From the NCBI GenBank assembly GCA_035651715.1, contig DASRFD010000069.1, positions 8,292 to 72,291 on the forward strand: a stretch of DNA of 64,000 nt, written 5' to 3'. The position numbers and the translations under genes are program-made. This DNA comes from Nevskia sp035651715 (GTDB lineage Bacteria > Pseudomonadota > Gammaproteobacteria > Nevskiales > Nevskiaceae). Below the pieces are notes generated by a model. It was given only the letters and a program-made list of their open reading frames with translations, had not been told where the DNA came from and made no database searches. Positions 41,871 through 49,979 of this stretch are shown in pieces (the stretch's first letter is position 1; each line of letters begins with the position of its first letter).

Positions 41871-42794
41871 ATGGACCTGCGGCTGGCGGCGGTGCTGGTG
41901 CTGGGTGGGTGGACTTGCGCGGACGCGGCCGGGCCGCCTGACCCGCTGACGCGGCCCTTGCGCTGCGAGCAGTGCGAAAAGTGGAACGAACCCGCTGCGC
42001 CGTTCCGCATCTACGGCAATTCCTACTACGTGGGCGTGCGCGGGCTGTCTTCGGTGCTGGTGGCTTCGTCGCAGGGCTTGGTGCTGCTCGACGCGGACCT
42101 GCCGCAGTCGGCGCCGCTGATCGAGGCCAATGTGCGGGCGCTCGGCTTCCGGGTGCAGGACATCCGGCTGATCCTGAATTCGCACACGCATTTCGACCAC
42201 GCCGGCGGCATTGCCGCCTTGCAGCGCGACAGCGGCGCGCAGGTGGCGGCCAGTCCCCGCGGGGCAGAGGCGCTGCGCCTGGGCCATCCGGTGGCGGACG
42301 ACCCGCAGGCGGGCTTCGCCGAGAACGGGTTCCCGGCGCTGAACGCGCCGGTGCGCACGGTGCGCGACGGCGAGGTGCTGAAGCTGGGCGAGGTGGAAAT
42401 CACGGCGTATCTCACGCCGGGGCATACGCCCGGCAGCACCACCTGGACCTGGCGCTCCTGCGAGGACAACCGCTGCCTGGACCTCGTCTACGCGGACAGC
42501 CTCAACTCGATTTCCGCACCGGGTTTCCGCTATACCGGCGACGTGGACCACCCGGATGTGTCGCAGCGCTTCCGCGCGAGCATCGACGCCGTCGCGGCCT
42601 TGCCCTGCGACATCCTCATCACAGTGCATCCCGGGCTGGGACACCTGTGGGAGAAGCTGGAAGCCCGGCGCAAAGGCGTCAAGCCGGATCCCTTCATCGC
42701 CCCGGAGGCCTGCCGTGCCTATGCGGACGGGATGCGGACGATGCTCGACGCGCGCCTCGCGGCCGAGCGCGCGGAGCCGGCTCCGGCAAGATGA
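41871..42794 (+). CDS. Subclass B3 metallo-beta-lactamase
   Basis: 307 residues with a signal peptide (VLVLGGWTCADA). Zinc ligands of the B3 pattern are all present: H105-T-H107-F-D109-H110, H185 in P-G-H-T-P-G-S-T, and H253 in T-V-H-P-G. S210 in Y-A-D-S-L-N-S sits at the B3-specific Ser221 position instead of the Cys of B1/B2. The opening W-N-E-P-A-A-P-F-R-I-Y-G-N-S-Y-Y-V-G is also B3-like. Predicted periplasmic hydrolase of beta-lactams. No mobile element adjoins it, so it is probably an intrinsic chromosomal gene. Confidence 0.9.
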   Translation: MDLRLAAVLVLGGWTCADAAGPPDPLTRPLRCEQCEKWNEPAAPFRIYGNSYYVGVRGLSSVLVASSQGLVLLDADLPQSAPLIEANVRALGFRVQDIRLILNSHTHFDHAGGIAALQRDSGAQVAASPRGAEALRLGHPVADDPQAGFAENGFPALNAPVRTVRDGEVLKLGEVEITAYLTPGHTPGSTTWTWRSCEDNRCLDLVYADSLNSISAPGFRYTGDVDHPDVSQRFRASIDAVAALPCDILITVHPGLGHLWEKLEARRKGVKPDPFIAPEACRAYADGMRTMLDARLAAERAEPAPAR

Positions 42795-42809
42795 CTTCCG
42801 GGCGCTCCG

Positions 42810-43115
42810 CTACTTCTGCGGCAGCTCGACGACCGGGCCGTTCTCGCCGCCGCGCAGCCGCGTATTCTCGCTGCGCGCCTGGGTCTCGACCGTGGGTGCC
42901 GGCGCCTTGGCCGCGGCGTATTCGTCGCGCGGCGGCGGCAGGGTGACAGTCGGGCCGGCCTCGGCGGTGGGAACGACGGCGACCTCGCCACCGGGGGGGA
43001 GCTGCACCACGGGAGCGGTGTTGCGGGGCGGCTTGCCGGCCACCGCGGCGCCCGCGGCGCCCGCGGCGAGCACGCCGACCACGGCGCCTAAGATCCTGAG
43101 CTTGCTGATTTTCAT
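42810..43115 (-). CDS. Hypothetical small exported or membrane-anchored protein
   Basis: 101 residues. A basic N-terminus and one hydrophobic helix (about 8-27, Ala/Gly-rich) are followed by a Pro/Val-rich extended tail with repeated V-V-x-L-P-P and E-L-P-Q-K. No family recognised; it could be an envelope spacer protein. Convergent with the metallo-beta-lactamase gene, with 15 bp between their stop codons. Confidence 0.5.
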   Translation of the reverse strand: MKISKLRILGAVVGVLAAGAAGAAVAGKPPRNTAPVVQLPPGGEVAVVPTAEAGPTVTLPPPRDEYAAAKAPAPTVETQARSENTRLRGGENGPVVELPQK

Positions 43116-43234
43116 GGCGGTTCTCTGGTTCCGCTGGTGCTGCTTGGACCGGCCGGTTCGCGGCGAAGTTCTGCATTCGCGCAGCCCGCGGCGGGCTTGG
43201 TTATCCTTGCATGGTAGCGGAAAGGGGATGGAGC

Positions 43235-43840
43235 GTGAATTTTCGAGGTTTGACGGCCCTTGTGGCGCTGACGGCGGCCGCCGCAGCGCTGCCGTCGCAG
43301 GCGGGGGAGGATGGCGCGCGTTTCACCACCTTCCTCGGCGCCAGGCTGAACATGGGGACGCTGGACAATGTGCAGGCGCGGCTGGGCCGCACCCGGCTGA
43401 TCGAACTCAACGACGCCGACGACTACGAGGCGCGGATCTGCTACCTCGGTTCCAACGGCGTGGTGAGTTTCCTCTCCGGCGTGCCGCGGCTGGAGCTGTC
43501 GGGTTTCGAGATACGCCAGCCGGACTCGGCGGCGGCCGCAGGCTGCCGCGAATTGCACGGCCGCTACGCGGCGCAGGCCCGGCAGCTGGGCGGGCTGCGC
43601 CTGGGCATGAGCAGGGCCGAGTTCACTGCGGTGGTCGGCGATCCGGTGCGCTGGGACGGCGATTCGGCCGAGCGCGTCTACGAGAGCGAGCAGAAGATGT
43701 CGCCGGAAGACCGCGTCCTGTTCAAGGACTCGCCCGAGCTGCTGGCGCGCGGCACCTTCAACGTGCTGGTCACGGTGACGGGCACCTTCGCCGATGGGCA
43801 GCTGGTGGGATTCCGGGTGTGGAAGGTGGTGACGGCCTGA
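43235..43840 (+). CDS. Hypothetical periplasmic protein
   Basis: 201 residues from GTG 43235, chosen because AAAGGGG lies 7 nt upstream and it gives a clean signal peptide (about 1-22, A-L-P-S-Q-A). The mature chain contains two copies of a strand-helix unit with L-x-M-G-T-L-D-N-V-Q-A-R-L-G and LRLGMSRAEFTAVVGDPVRW, reminiscent of BLIP/SmpA-like repeats that sense envelope state. Function unknown. An ATG at 43211 is an alternative start. Confidence 0.6.
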   Translation: MNFRGLTALVALTAAAAALPSQAGEDGARFTTFLGARLNMGTLDNVQARLGRTRLIELNDADDYEARICYLGSNGVVSFLSGVPRLELSGFEIRQPDSAAAAGCRELHGRYAAQARQLGGLRLGMSRAEFTAVVGDPVRWDGDSAERVYESEQKMSPEDRVLFKDSPELLARGTFNVLVTVTGTFADGQLVGFRVWKVVTA

Positions 43841-43859
43841 GCGCGGCACGCGCGCCGCA

Positions 43860-44393
43860 ATGCGGGCGTGCATGAGGTCCGGAAGGCTCGCGGCAGCGGG
43901 GCTGGCGATGCTGCTGCTCCTGCTCGCGGCCATCCAGCGCCTGCAGCCCGAGCCGGCGCCTGTGCTGCTGAGGGCCGATCGCATCCTCGTCGAGAAAGCA
44001 CAGCGTCGCCTGACGCTGTATCGAGGCGCGGTGGCGCTGCGCAGCTACCGGATCGCCCTCGGCGCGCAGCCGGTGGGGCCGAAATTCCGCGAAGGAGACG
44101 GGCGCACGCCCGAGGGGATCTATTCGATCGACCGACGCAACCCGGCCAGCCGCTATCACCTGGCCCTGCATCTGTCCTATCCGGCCTCGCGGGATCGCGC
44201 ACGGGCGGCGGCGGAGGGTGTGGCGCCGGGCGGCGAGGTGATGATCCACGGCATGCGCAACGGGCTGGGATGGCTCGGGCCGCTGCACCGGCTGAGGGAC
44301 TGGACGCGGGGCTGCATCGCCTTGACGGACGCCGAGATCGACGAGGTTGCCCGCGCCGCGCCCGATGGCACGGTGGTGGAAATCAGGCCCTAA
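43860..44393 (+). CDS. L,D-transpeptidase (YkuD family)
   Basis: 177 residues. One N-terminal TM/signal anchor (about 11-25) precedes the YkuD fold: ILVEKAQRRLTLYRGAVALRSYRIALG, R-T-P-E-G-I-Y-S-I-D-R-R, the catalytic His in M-I-H-G-M-R-N-G, and the nucleophile in T-R-G-C-I-A-L-T. The T-R-G-C-I-A-L form is that of the YafK-like subgroup. Probable cross-linking or protein attachment at peptidoglycan, in the periplasm. Confidence 0.87.
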   Translation: MRACMRSGRLAAAGLAMLLLLLAAIQRLQPEPAPVLLRADRILVEKAQRRLTLYRGAVALRSYRIALGAQPVGPKFREGDGRTPEGIYSIDRRNPASRYHLALHLSYPASRDRARAAAEGVAPGGEVMIHGMRNGLGWLGPLHRLRDWTRGCIALTDAEIDEVARAAPDGTVVEIRP

Positions 44394-44471
44394 GGCGTTC
44401 GTAAGGGGCTCCATGCCAGCTTCGTGGCGTCGACTCCCGGAGGAGTCCGCACGACTACAAGGGAGTCCGAC

Positions 44472-44606
44472 GTGAGCCTGCGCCTCACCTACGTGGATGA
44501 AAAGAGCGGCGCGAAGCGAATCATGCCGCGCTACAAGTGGGCGTTCTGGGCCTTTGCGAGCGGCATGATTCTCGGGTTCTTCATCGGCGTGGCCGCGGCC
44601 AGCTGA
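44472..44606 (+). CDS. 44-residue single-TM small protein
   Basis: GTG 44472 with AAGGGAG 7 nt upstream. The peptide has a charged N-terminus (D-E-K-S-G-A-K-R) and one TM at about 24-43 (WAFASGMILGFFIGVAA). The good ribosome site and clean helix support a real gene. Function unknown. Confidence 0.5.
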   Translation: MSLRLTYVDEKSGAKRIMPRYKWAFWAFASGMILGFFIGVAAAS

Positions 44607-44627
44607 ACCGCGGTCCGCCCTGGCGCC

Positions 44628-45797
44628 CTACCCGAGGGAGCGCGAGATCAGCTCCTTCATGATCTCGTTGGTGCCGCCGTAGATGCGCTGCACGCGCGCG
44701 TCGGCGAACATGCGGGTCACCAGGTACTCGTTCATGTAGCCGTAGCCGCCGTGCAGCTGCACGCATTCGTCGAGCACTTCCTGCTGGGTGTCGGTGATCC
44801 AGTACTTCGCCATCGAGGCGGTGGCGGTATCGAGCTTGCCGGCGAGCTGGTCCTGGATGCAGCGGTCGATGAAGACGCGCGCGATGCGGGTCTTGGTGGC
44901 GATCTCGGCCAGCTTGAACTTGGTGTTCTGGAATTCGGCGACGGTCTTGCCGAAGGCCTTGCGCTCGCGCACGTACTGCTTGGTGGCCTCCAGGCCGCCT
45001 TCCATCGCGGCGACGCCGCCGAGGGCGACGATCAGTCGCTCGTAGGGCAGGTCGGACATCAGCTGGAAGAAGCCCTGGCCCTCGCGGCCGCCGAGCAGGT
45101 TGGCGGCCGGCACGCGCACATCCTCGAAGAACAGCTCGGAGGTGTCCTGCGCCTTCATGCCCATCTTGTCGAGGATGCGGCCGACGCGGTAGCCCTTGAG
45201 CCCCGGGGTCTCGACCAGGAAGATCGAGGTGCCCTTGGCGCCCTGGGTGGGATCGGTCTTGCACACCACGATCATGATCTCGGCGAGATAGCCGTTGGTG
45301 ATGAAGATCTTGGAGCCGTTGATGATGTAGTCATCGCCGTCCTTGACCGCCTTGGTGCGCACGCCCTGCAGGTCGGAACCGGCGCCCGGCTCGGTCATGG
45401 CGATGGCGCCGACCAGCTCGCCGCGGGCCATGCGCGGCAGGAAGCGCTGCTTCTGCTCCTCGGTGCCGTGGTTGAGAATGTAGTGGGCGCAGATGCTGTG
45501 CACGCCCTGGCCGAAGCCGGACAGGCCGCGCCGCTGGGTTTCCTCGTACACCACCGCCTCATGGCGGAAGTCGCCGCCGGCGCCGCCATACTCCGCCGGA
45601 ATGTCGGTGCACAGCAGGCCCTGCGCGCCGGCCTTGCGCCAGATCTCGTGGCCGACGTGCTTCTGCTTGCGCCATTCCTCGTCGTGCGGAACCATCTCCG
45701 ACTCGACGAAGCGCGACACGGCGTCGCGGAACATGACGAGATCTTCGTCCATCCAGGGAGAGACGTAGGGCTGGGCGGGGGCGGGTGCAGTGCTCAT
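44628..45797 (-). CDS. Acyl-CoA dehydrogenase (LCAD/IVD-like)
   Basis: 389 residues, the standard three-domain flavoprotein. FAD/substrate motifs are AIAMTEPGAGSDLQGVRT and FITNG; the C-terminal motif is YGGTNEIMKELI with Gly where medium-chain enzymes have the catalytic Glu. In LCAD/isovaleryl-type enzymes the base sits earlier; here E253 in L-P-Y-E-R-L fits. First step of beta-oxidation or branched-chain breakdown. Divergent from ohrR; no electron-transfer partner adjacent. Confidence 0.92.
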   Translation of the reverse strand: MSTAPAPAQPYVSPWMDEDLVMFRDAVSRFVESEMVPHDEEWRKQKHVGHEIWRKAGAQGLLCTDIPAEYGGAGGDFRHEAVVYEETQRRGLSGFGQGVHSICAHYILNHGTEEQKQRFLPRMARGELVGAIAMTEPGAGSDLQGVRTKAVKDGDDYIINGSKIFITNGYLAEIMIVVCKTDPTQGAKGTSIFLVETPGLKGYRVGRILDKMGMKAQDTSELFFEDVRVPAANLLGGREGQGFFQLMSDLPYERLIVALGGVAAMEGGLEATKQYVRERKAFGKTVAEFQNTKFKLAEIATKTRIARVFIDRCIQDQLAGKLDTATASMAKYWITDTQQEVLDECVQLHGGYGYMNEYLVTRMFADARVQRIYGGTNEIMKELISRSLG

Positions 45798-45920
45798 GGG
45801 ATTTCGCGGTGACGGAAGGTGGGCTGAAAAAAGCCCGCCGATTCTATCGCGGCGCACCGCCTGCGCGCAGGCGGCGGTAATCCGGCTTATTGCGGCCGCC
45901 GAGCTCGGGAATAAAATAGC

Positions 45921-45949
45921 TTGCAATTAGATAGTGCACTATGTAATAT
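45921..45949 (+). promoter_or_regulatory. ohrR promoter
   Basis: TTGCAA (45921-45926), a 17-bp spacer and TAATAT (45944-45949). The spacer contains the OhrR palindrome. The expected transcript start, about 7 bp after the -10, falls on the ATG at 45957, which suggests a leaderless ohrR mRNA. Confidence 0.55.
45925..45948. promoter_or_regulatory. OhrR operator upstream of ohrR
   Basis: A perfect ATAGTG-CACTAT dyad (45931-45942) inside a 24-bp box that is 19/24 identical to the box upstream of ohr at 46449-46472. It overlaps the -35/-10 spacer, which fits repression. It could also affect the divergent acyl-CoA dehydrogenase gene. Confidence 0.7.
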
Positions 45950-45956
45950 GCGCCGC

Positions 45957-46433
45957 ATGTCAAGCAAGCGCGCCAACGCCTCCGCCAAGCCGGCCCAGCC
46001 GAAAGGCTCGCTGCTGCTCGGCGACCAGCTTTGCTTCTCGCTCTACGCCACCTCGCTGGCGATGACCAAGCTGTACCGCAAGCTGCTGCGCGAGCTGGAC
46101 CTGACCTATCCGCAGTACCTGGCGATGCTGGTGCTGTGGGAGCGCGACGGGCTGACGGTTTCGGAGATCGGCGAACGCCTGCACCTGGATTCGGCCACCC
46201 TGACGCCGCTGCTCAAGCGCATGGAGGCCTCGGGCCTGCTTGCCCGGCGCCGCGCCGAGGACGACGAGCGCCAGGTGATCGTCAGCCTGACGCGCGCCGG
46301 CCGCGAGCTGCGGCACAAGGCCGAGGCGGTGCCCTACGGCGTGTTCTGCGCCGCCGGCTGCAGCCTGGAGGAGCTGGCCGCCATCAAGGGACGGCTGGAC
46401 CAGCTGCGGCGCAACCTGGCGCAGAGCGCATGA
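45957..46433 (+). CDS. ohrR: OhrR, organic-peroxide-sensing MarR-family repressor
   Basis: 158 residues. The redox Cys is C26 in LGDQLCFSLYATSLAMTKLYRKLL; LTYPQYLAMLVLWERDGLTVSEIGERLHLDSATLTPLLKRMEASGL is the OhrR winged helix. Two further Cys near the C-terminus (V-F-C-A-A-G-C-S) make it a possible two-Cys type with an intersubunit disulfide, as in Xanthomonas OhrR. Oxidation by organic hydroperoxide releases DNA. ATG 45957 is preferred; ATG 45948 overlaps the operator and -10. Confidence 0.92.
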   Translation: MSSKRANASAKPAQPKGSLLLGDQLCFSLYATSLAMTKLYRKLLRELDLTYPQYLAMLVLWERDGLTVSEIGERLHLDSATLTPLLKRMEASGLLARRRAEDDERQVIVSLTRAGRELRHKAEAVPYGVFCAAGCSLEELAAIKGRLDQLRRNLAQSA

Positions 46434-46441
46434 CCATTTTT

Positions 46442-46471
46442 TTGATGTAAATAGATAGCGAACGATTTAAT
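46442..46471 (+). promoter_or_regulatory. ohr promoter
   Basis: TTGATG (46442-46447), an 18-bp spacer and TTTAAT (46466-46471). The OhrR box at 46449-46472 fills the spacer and the -10. The leader to the ohr ATG is about 80 nt. Confidence 0.5.
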
Positions 46472-46472
46472 A
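46449..46472. promoter_or_regulatory. OhrR operator upstream of ohr
   Basis: AAATAGATAGCG / AACGATTTAATA: 19 of 24 positions match the ohrR operator, with an imperfect dyad (ATAGCG-AACGAT). The weaker symmetry predicts lower affinity, so ohr may be induced at milder stress than ohrR. Confidence 0.65.
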
Positions 46473-46558
46473 GCGTAAAATAGATCATCCGGCGCTGGCG
46501 GCGAACCGGACGATCCTCCCGAATCGCCGCCAAACCGAAGATCCAAAGGAGTTGTGCC

Positions 46559-46984
46559 ATGTCGATCGAAAAAGTGCTCTACACCGCCCATGCCAAGGCC
46601 ACCGGCGGCCGCGACGGCCGCGCCGTTTCCTCCGACAGCGTGCTGGACCTGAAGCTGACCACGCCGCGCGAACTCGGCGGCGCCGGCGGCGCCGGCACCA
46701 ACCCGGAGCAGTTGTTCGCCGCCGGCTATTCGGCCTGCTTCATCGGCGCGCTGCGCTTCGTCGCCGGCAAGCAGAAGATCGCGCTGCCGGCCGACACCAG
46801 CATCGAGGGCAGCGTCGGCATCGGCCAGATTCCCACCGGCTTCGGCATCGAGGTCGAGCTGAAGGTCCATGTGCCGGGCCTGCCGCGCGAGCAGGTGCAG
46901 GCCCTGGTCGAGCAGGCCCATGTGGTCTGCCCGTACTCCAACGCAACCCGCGGCAACATCGACGTGCGCCTGCTCGTGGTCTGA
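46559..46984 (+). CDS. ohr: Ohr, organic hydroperoxide resistance thiol peroxidase
   Basis: 141 residues of the OsmC/Ohr family. Catalytic C60 in A-A-G-Y-S-A-C-F and resolving C124 in V-V-C-P-Y-S-N-A-T-R-G-N. It reduces organic and fatty-acid hydroperoxides using lipoylated proteins as electron donors in known relatives. AAAGGAG precedes the ATG. It lies 125 bp downstream of ohrR on the same strand, with its own promoter/operator, and ends in a strong terminator. Confidence 0.96.
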   Translation: MSIEKVLYTAHAKATGGRDGRAVSSDSVLDLKLTTPRELGGAGGAGTNPEQLFAAGYSACFIGALRFVAGKQKIALPADTSIEGSVGIGQIPTGFGIEVELKVHVPGLPREQVQALVEQAHVVCPYSNATRGNIDVRLLVV

Positions 46985-47001
46985 GCCGGACCGGTGGTCG
47001 G

Positions 47002-47033
47002 AAAGGGGGCGCCCATGGCGCCCCTTTTCTTTT
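47002..47033 (+). terminator. Rho-independent terminator after ohr
   Basis: A 12-bp stem (47002-47013 with 47017-47028), loop CAT, followed by a T-rich tail (TTTTCTTTT). 18 bp after the ohr stop codon. Confidence 0.9.
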
Positions 47034-47159
47034 GCGCGGCGCTGCCGCGATCCGCCGCGAGGGCTCGCCGCGGCTGCCGTGATGCGGTAAAGCCTTGGTA
47101 AAGAAACCCCGCGCGGCCGCCTGCCGCCGCCAAGATGCAATCGCAAACCGGAAGCGGGG

Positions 47160-48002
47160 ATGTGGACGATGCAAAACGAAGCGATCGAAAAGCGGCTGAG
47201 CCGGCGCCGTGCGCTGGGACTGCTCGGCGGGGCGGTGGGCGGCCTCACCCTGGCCGCCTGCAACGGCGGCGGCGGAACGGATGACGGCGGCTCCTCCTCG
47301 GGGTCGAGCAGCTCGAGCAGCAGCAGCTCCGGCAGCTCCAGCGGCTCCGCTTCCAGCTCCAGCTCGGGCGGCAGCGCCGCGTCCTGCACCCTGACGCCGG
47401 AAGGCGAGGTCGGCCCGTACTTTACCGACGACAGCGCCTCCGGCTACAACCGCAGCGACATCCGTTCCAACATCGACGGCAGCAGCACGCAGAGCGGCAT
47501 TCCGCTGACGCTGCACCTCTACGTCTACGACTTCGACAACAACTGCGCCGCCATGGCCGGCGTGCAGGTCGACATCTGGCACTGCAACGCCTCGGGCGTG
47601 TATTCCAACGAGTCGGTCGAGAGCACCCTGGGGCAGAGCTGGCTGCGCGGCTATCAGATCACCGACGCCAGCGGCGCGGTCACCTTCAAGACCATCGTGC
47701 CGGGCTGGTACCAGGGCCGCACCACCCACATCCACCTGCGGCTGCGCTCCAGCTACAACAGTTCCGCTTCGCTCAGCGACGGCAGCAACACCACGCAGCT
47801 GTTCTTCCCGCAAGCGCTGGTCGACAGCATCGACACCACGGTCGCGCCGTACAGCGCCGAGGGCAGGAACAGCACCACCAACGCCGCCGACCGGGTCTAC
47901 ACCGAGCAGACCGAAGGCAGGATGGAGATGACTCTTTCCGGCGACAGCGCCAACGGCTACGTCGCCAGCGTCATCATCGGCCTGCCCGTCACCGCGGCGT
48001 AG
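47160..48002 (+). CDS. Intradiol ring-cleavage dioxygenase-like lipoprotein
   Basis: 280 residues. The N-terminus has a twin-arginine-like S-R-R-R-A-L-G-L-L-G-G and a lipobox L-A-A-C34, then a roughly 30-residue Ser/Gly linker (44-73). The catalytic domain has T-P-E-G-E-V-G-P-Y-F, W-H-C-N-A-S-G-V-Y-S-N and G-W-Y-Q-G-R-T-T-H-I-H-L: two Tyr and two His for the Fe(III) site of protocatechuate/catechol dioxygenases. Enzymes of this group are normally cytoplasmic; an exported, lipid-anchored form is unusual. An ATG at 47169 is an alternative start. Confidence 0.85.
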   Translation: MWTMQNEAIEKRLSRRRALGLLGGAVGGLTLAACNGGGGTDDGGSSSGSSSSSSSSSGSSSGSASSSSSGGSAASCTLTPEGEVGPYFTDDSASGYNRSDIRSNIDGSSTQSGIPLTLHLYVYDFDNNCAAMAGVQVDIWHCNASGVYSNESVESTLGQSWLRGYQITDASGAVTFKTIVPGWYQGRTTHIHLRLRSSYNSSASLSDGSNTTQLFFPQALVDSIDTTVAPYSAEGRNSTTNAADRVYTEQTEGRMEMTLSGDSANGYVASVIIGLPVTAA

Positions 48003-48005
48003 CGC

Positions 48006-49079
48006 CTACCCGAGGAACGCGGCGCGCAGCGCCTCGGTCATCGCCGCCACCGCGCCGGCGGCGGGGCGCACCGCGCCGCTGGTGTTGAAGTAGCCGTGCA
48101 CCAGCCCTTCGCTGTGCAGCTCCTGCACCGCCACTCCGGCTTCGCGCATCTTGCGCGCGTAGGCCTGGCCTTCGTCGCAGAGCGGGTCGAAGCCCGCGGT
48201 GGCCACCAGTGCCGGCGCCACGCCCGCAGGGTCGCCGAACAGCGGCGAGGCGCGCGGCTCGCGGCGGTCCTGTTCCGGCCGCAGGTAATTGCCGCGGAAC
48301 CAGTCCATGCTGGTCTTCTCCAGCAGGAAGCCCTTGCCGAAGGTGCGGATCGACTCGGCCGACATGGTCAGGTCGGTGGTCGGATAGATCAGCAATTGGA
48401 AGCAGGGCGGCACCGCATCGCGGCGCGCATCCTGCGCCACCACCGCCGCGAGATTGCCGCCGGCGCTGTCGCCGCCGACCGCGATGCGCGCCGGGTCGAT
48501 CCCGAACCCGGCGGCGCGGCGCGCGACCTCGCGGAACGCCGCCAGCGCATCGTCGGCCGCGGCGGGAAAGGGATGCTCCGGCGCCAGGCGGTAGTCGACC
48601 GCGATCACCACGCAGGGCGTTCGCGCCGCCAGCTGGCGGCAGGGCAGGTCGTGCGAATCGAGCGAGCCCAGGGTGAAGCCGCCACCGTGGTAGAACACCA
48701 GGCAGGGCGCGGGCGTCGCCACATCCGCGGGGCGATACAGGCGCGCCGGGATGGTCCCGGCCGGGCCCGCCAGCTCCACCGCGCGCACTTCCGCCAGCGC
48801 CGGCGCCTGCGGCGCCAGCATCGCCGCTTCGACGTCGAAGTCGGCGCGCACCCGCGGCAGCGGGTAGGACTGCCAGGGTTTGGTGCCGCTCAGGCGGCGC
48901 AGCTTCAGCAGCAGCTGGATTTGCAGGTCGAGGGTGCGGCCGGCCAGGCTCAGCGGCGCGCCGACCAGGCGGCGCTGCAGCGCGGCGGGCAGGCGCAGGA
49001 TGCCGCGCGCCACCGCGCGCTCGATGCGGGCCTTGAGGTTCAAGCGGATCTCCGGTCGCGGGGCAGCCCGCGGCGGCAT
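48006..49079 (-). CDS. HSL-family alpha/beta hydrolase (acetyl esterase type)
   Basis: 357 residues. The oxyanion motif is V-F-Y-H-G-G-G-F; the nucleophile is in V-G-G-D-S-A-G-G-N; the acid is near G-F-D-P-L-C-D-E-G; the His is in E-G-L-V-H-G-Y. This is the hormone-sensitive-lipase group (family IV). The N-terminal helix cap (residues 10-50) is normal. The start is uncertain: ATG 49079 has no good ribosome site. Convergent with the dioxygenase gene, with stop codons 3 bp apart. Confidence 0.9.
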   Translation of the reverse strand: MPPRAAPRPEIRLNLKARIERAVARGILRLPAALQRRLVGAPLSLAGRTLDLQIQLLLKLRRLSGTKPWQSYPLPRVRADFDVEAAMLAPQAPALAEVRAVELAGPAGTIPARLYRPADVATPAPCLVFYHGGGFTLGSLDSHDLPCRQLAARTPCVVIAVDYRLAPEHPFPAAADDALAAFREVARRAAGFGIDPARIAVGGDSAGGNLAAVVAQDARRDAVPPCFQLLIYPTTDLTMSAESIRTFGKGFLLEKTSMDWFRGNYLRPEQDRREPRASPLFGDPAGVAPALVATAGFDPLCDEGQAYARKMREAGVAVQELHSEGLVHGYFNTSGAVRPAAGAVAAMTEALRAAFLG

Positions 49080-49161
49080 TGTGCCGCGGCGGGCCGCGCA
49101 GCCGCCTTGGCCGGCGCGCCGGCATTGCGGTGGGGCAAGGCCAGCGGCGCGCGGACGGCGC

Positions 49162-49788
49162 CTAGTCGTGGTCCTGGTGCAGGGCCACGGACTCCGCCGG
49201 CCTGGTGCTGCCGTCGTTGCGCGAGGCGGTGCCGTTGACGCGGATCTCCACCGCATCGCCGGCCACCCAGAAGCCGTGCGGCAGGCCGAAGTCCGAGCGC
49301 AGGATGTTGGCCGAGGCGGTGAAGGTGCAGGCCTGGCGCTGGTCGGGCAGGCGCCCCTCGCAATCCAGGCGGCTGATGCTCAGGTTCACCGGGCGGCTGA
49401 CGCCGTGCATGGTCAGCTCGCCCTCGGCCAGCGCCTCCCCGGAAGGCTTGAATTCGACATGGGTCGAACGGAAGCGCATCAGGGGATAGCGCTGGGTGTC
49501 GAGCCATTCGCTCGAGCGCAGGCGTTCGGTCCAGCGCGCGTCCGGGCCTTCCAGCGAATCGGTGGCGATGGTGACGTCGATGAGGTTGTCGGTGCGCTGG
49601 CGGTCGAGGGTGAAGATGCCGTCGAGCTGGCGGAAGCGGGCGTCGAGCCACTGCACGCCGAAGCGGTGCACGTTGATCAGCAGCTGGGTCTGCTCCGGCT
49701 CGATGCGATAGGCGTCAGCCGCCTGCGCGCCGAGCGCCAGCAGCCACAGGCCCAGACCGATTCTTGGTTTCACCACCGCCAACTCCAT
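49162..49788 (-). CDS. YceI-family periplasmic protein
   Basis: 208 residues. A signal peptide (LGLWLLALGAQA) is followed by the YceI lipocalin-like barrel: YRIEPEQTQLLINVHRFGVQWLDARF, ERLRSSEWLDTQRYPLMRFRS, GELTMHGVSRPVNLSI. Known YceI proteins bind isoprenoid chains. ATG 49788 is preferred over an upstream ATG because it puts the signal peptide first. Divergent from the C13 peptidase gene. Confidence 0.87.
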   Translation of the reverse strand: MELAVVKPRIGLGLWLLALGAQAADAYRIEPEQTQLLINVHRFGVQWLDARFRQLDGIFTLDRQRTDNLIDVTIATDSLEGPDARWTERLRSSEWLDTQRYPLMRFRSTHVEFKPSGEALAEGELTMHGVSRPVNLSISRLDCEGRLPDQRQACTFTASANILRSDFGLPHGFWVAGDAVEIRVNGTASRNDGSTRPAESVALHQDHD

Positions 49789-49979
49789 GCAGGCGCGTTC
49801 AGGAGAGTAGACCTCGTCCGGCAAGGGTAAGTGCATCGGGGACGCCGAATGGCTGCTTTGGTCAGCTGAACGTGCGGTCAGGTGTGTCGCCCAGGTTCCG
49901 GGGGCGAGCCCGGCGGGGCCATGAGTATGCCGCGCAGCCGCACCTTCCGGGTGCCGCGCCGCCCCGGCATACTGCCGCC

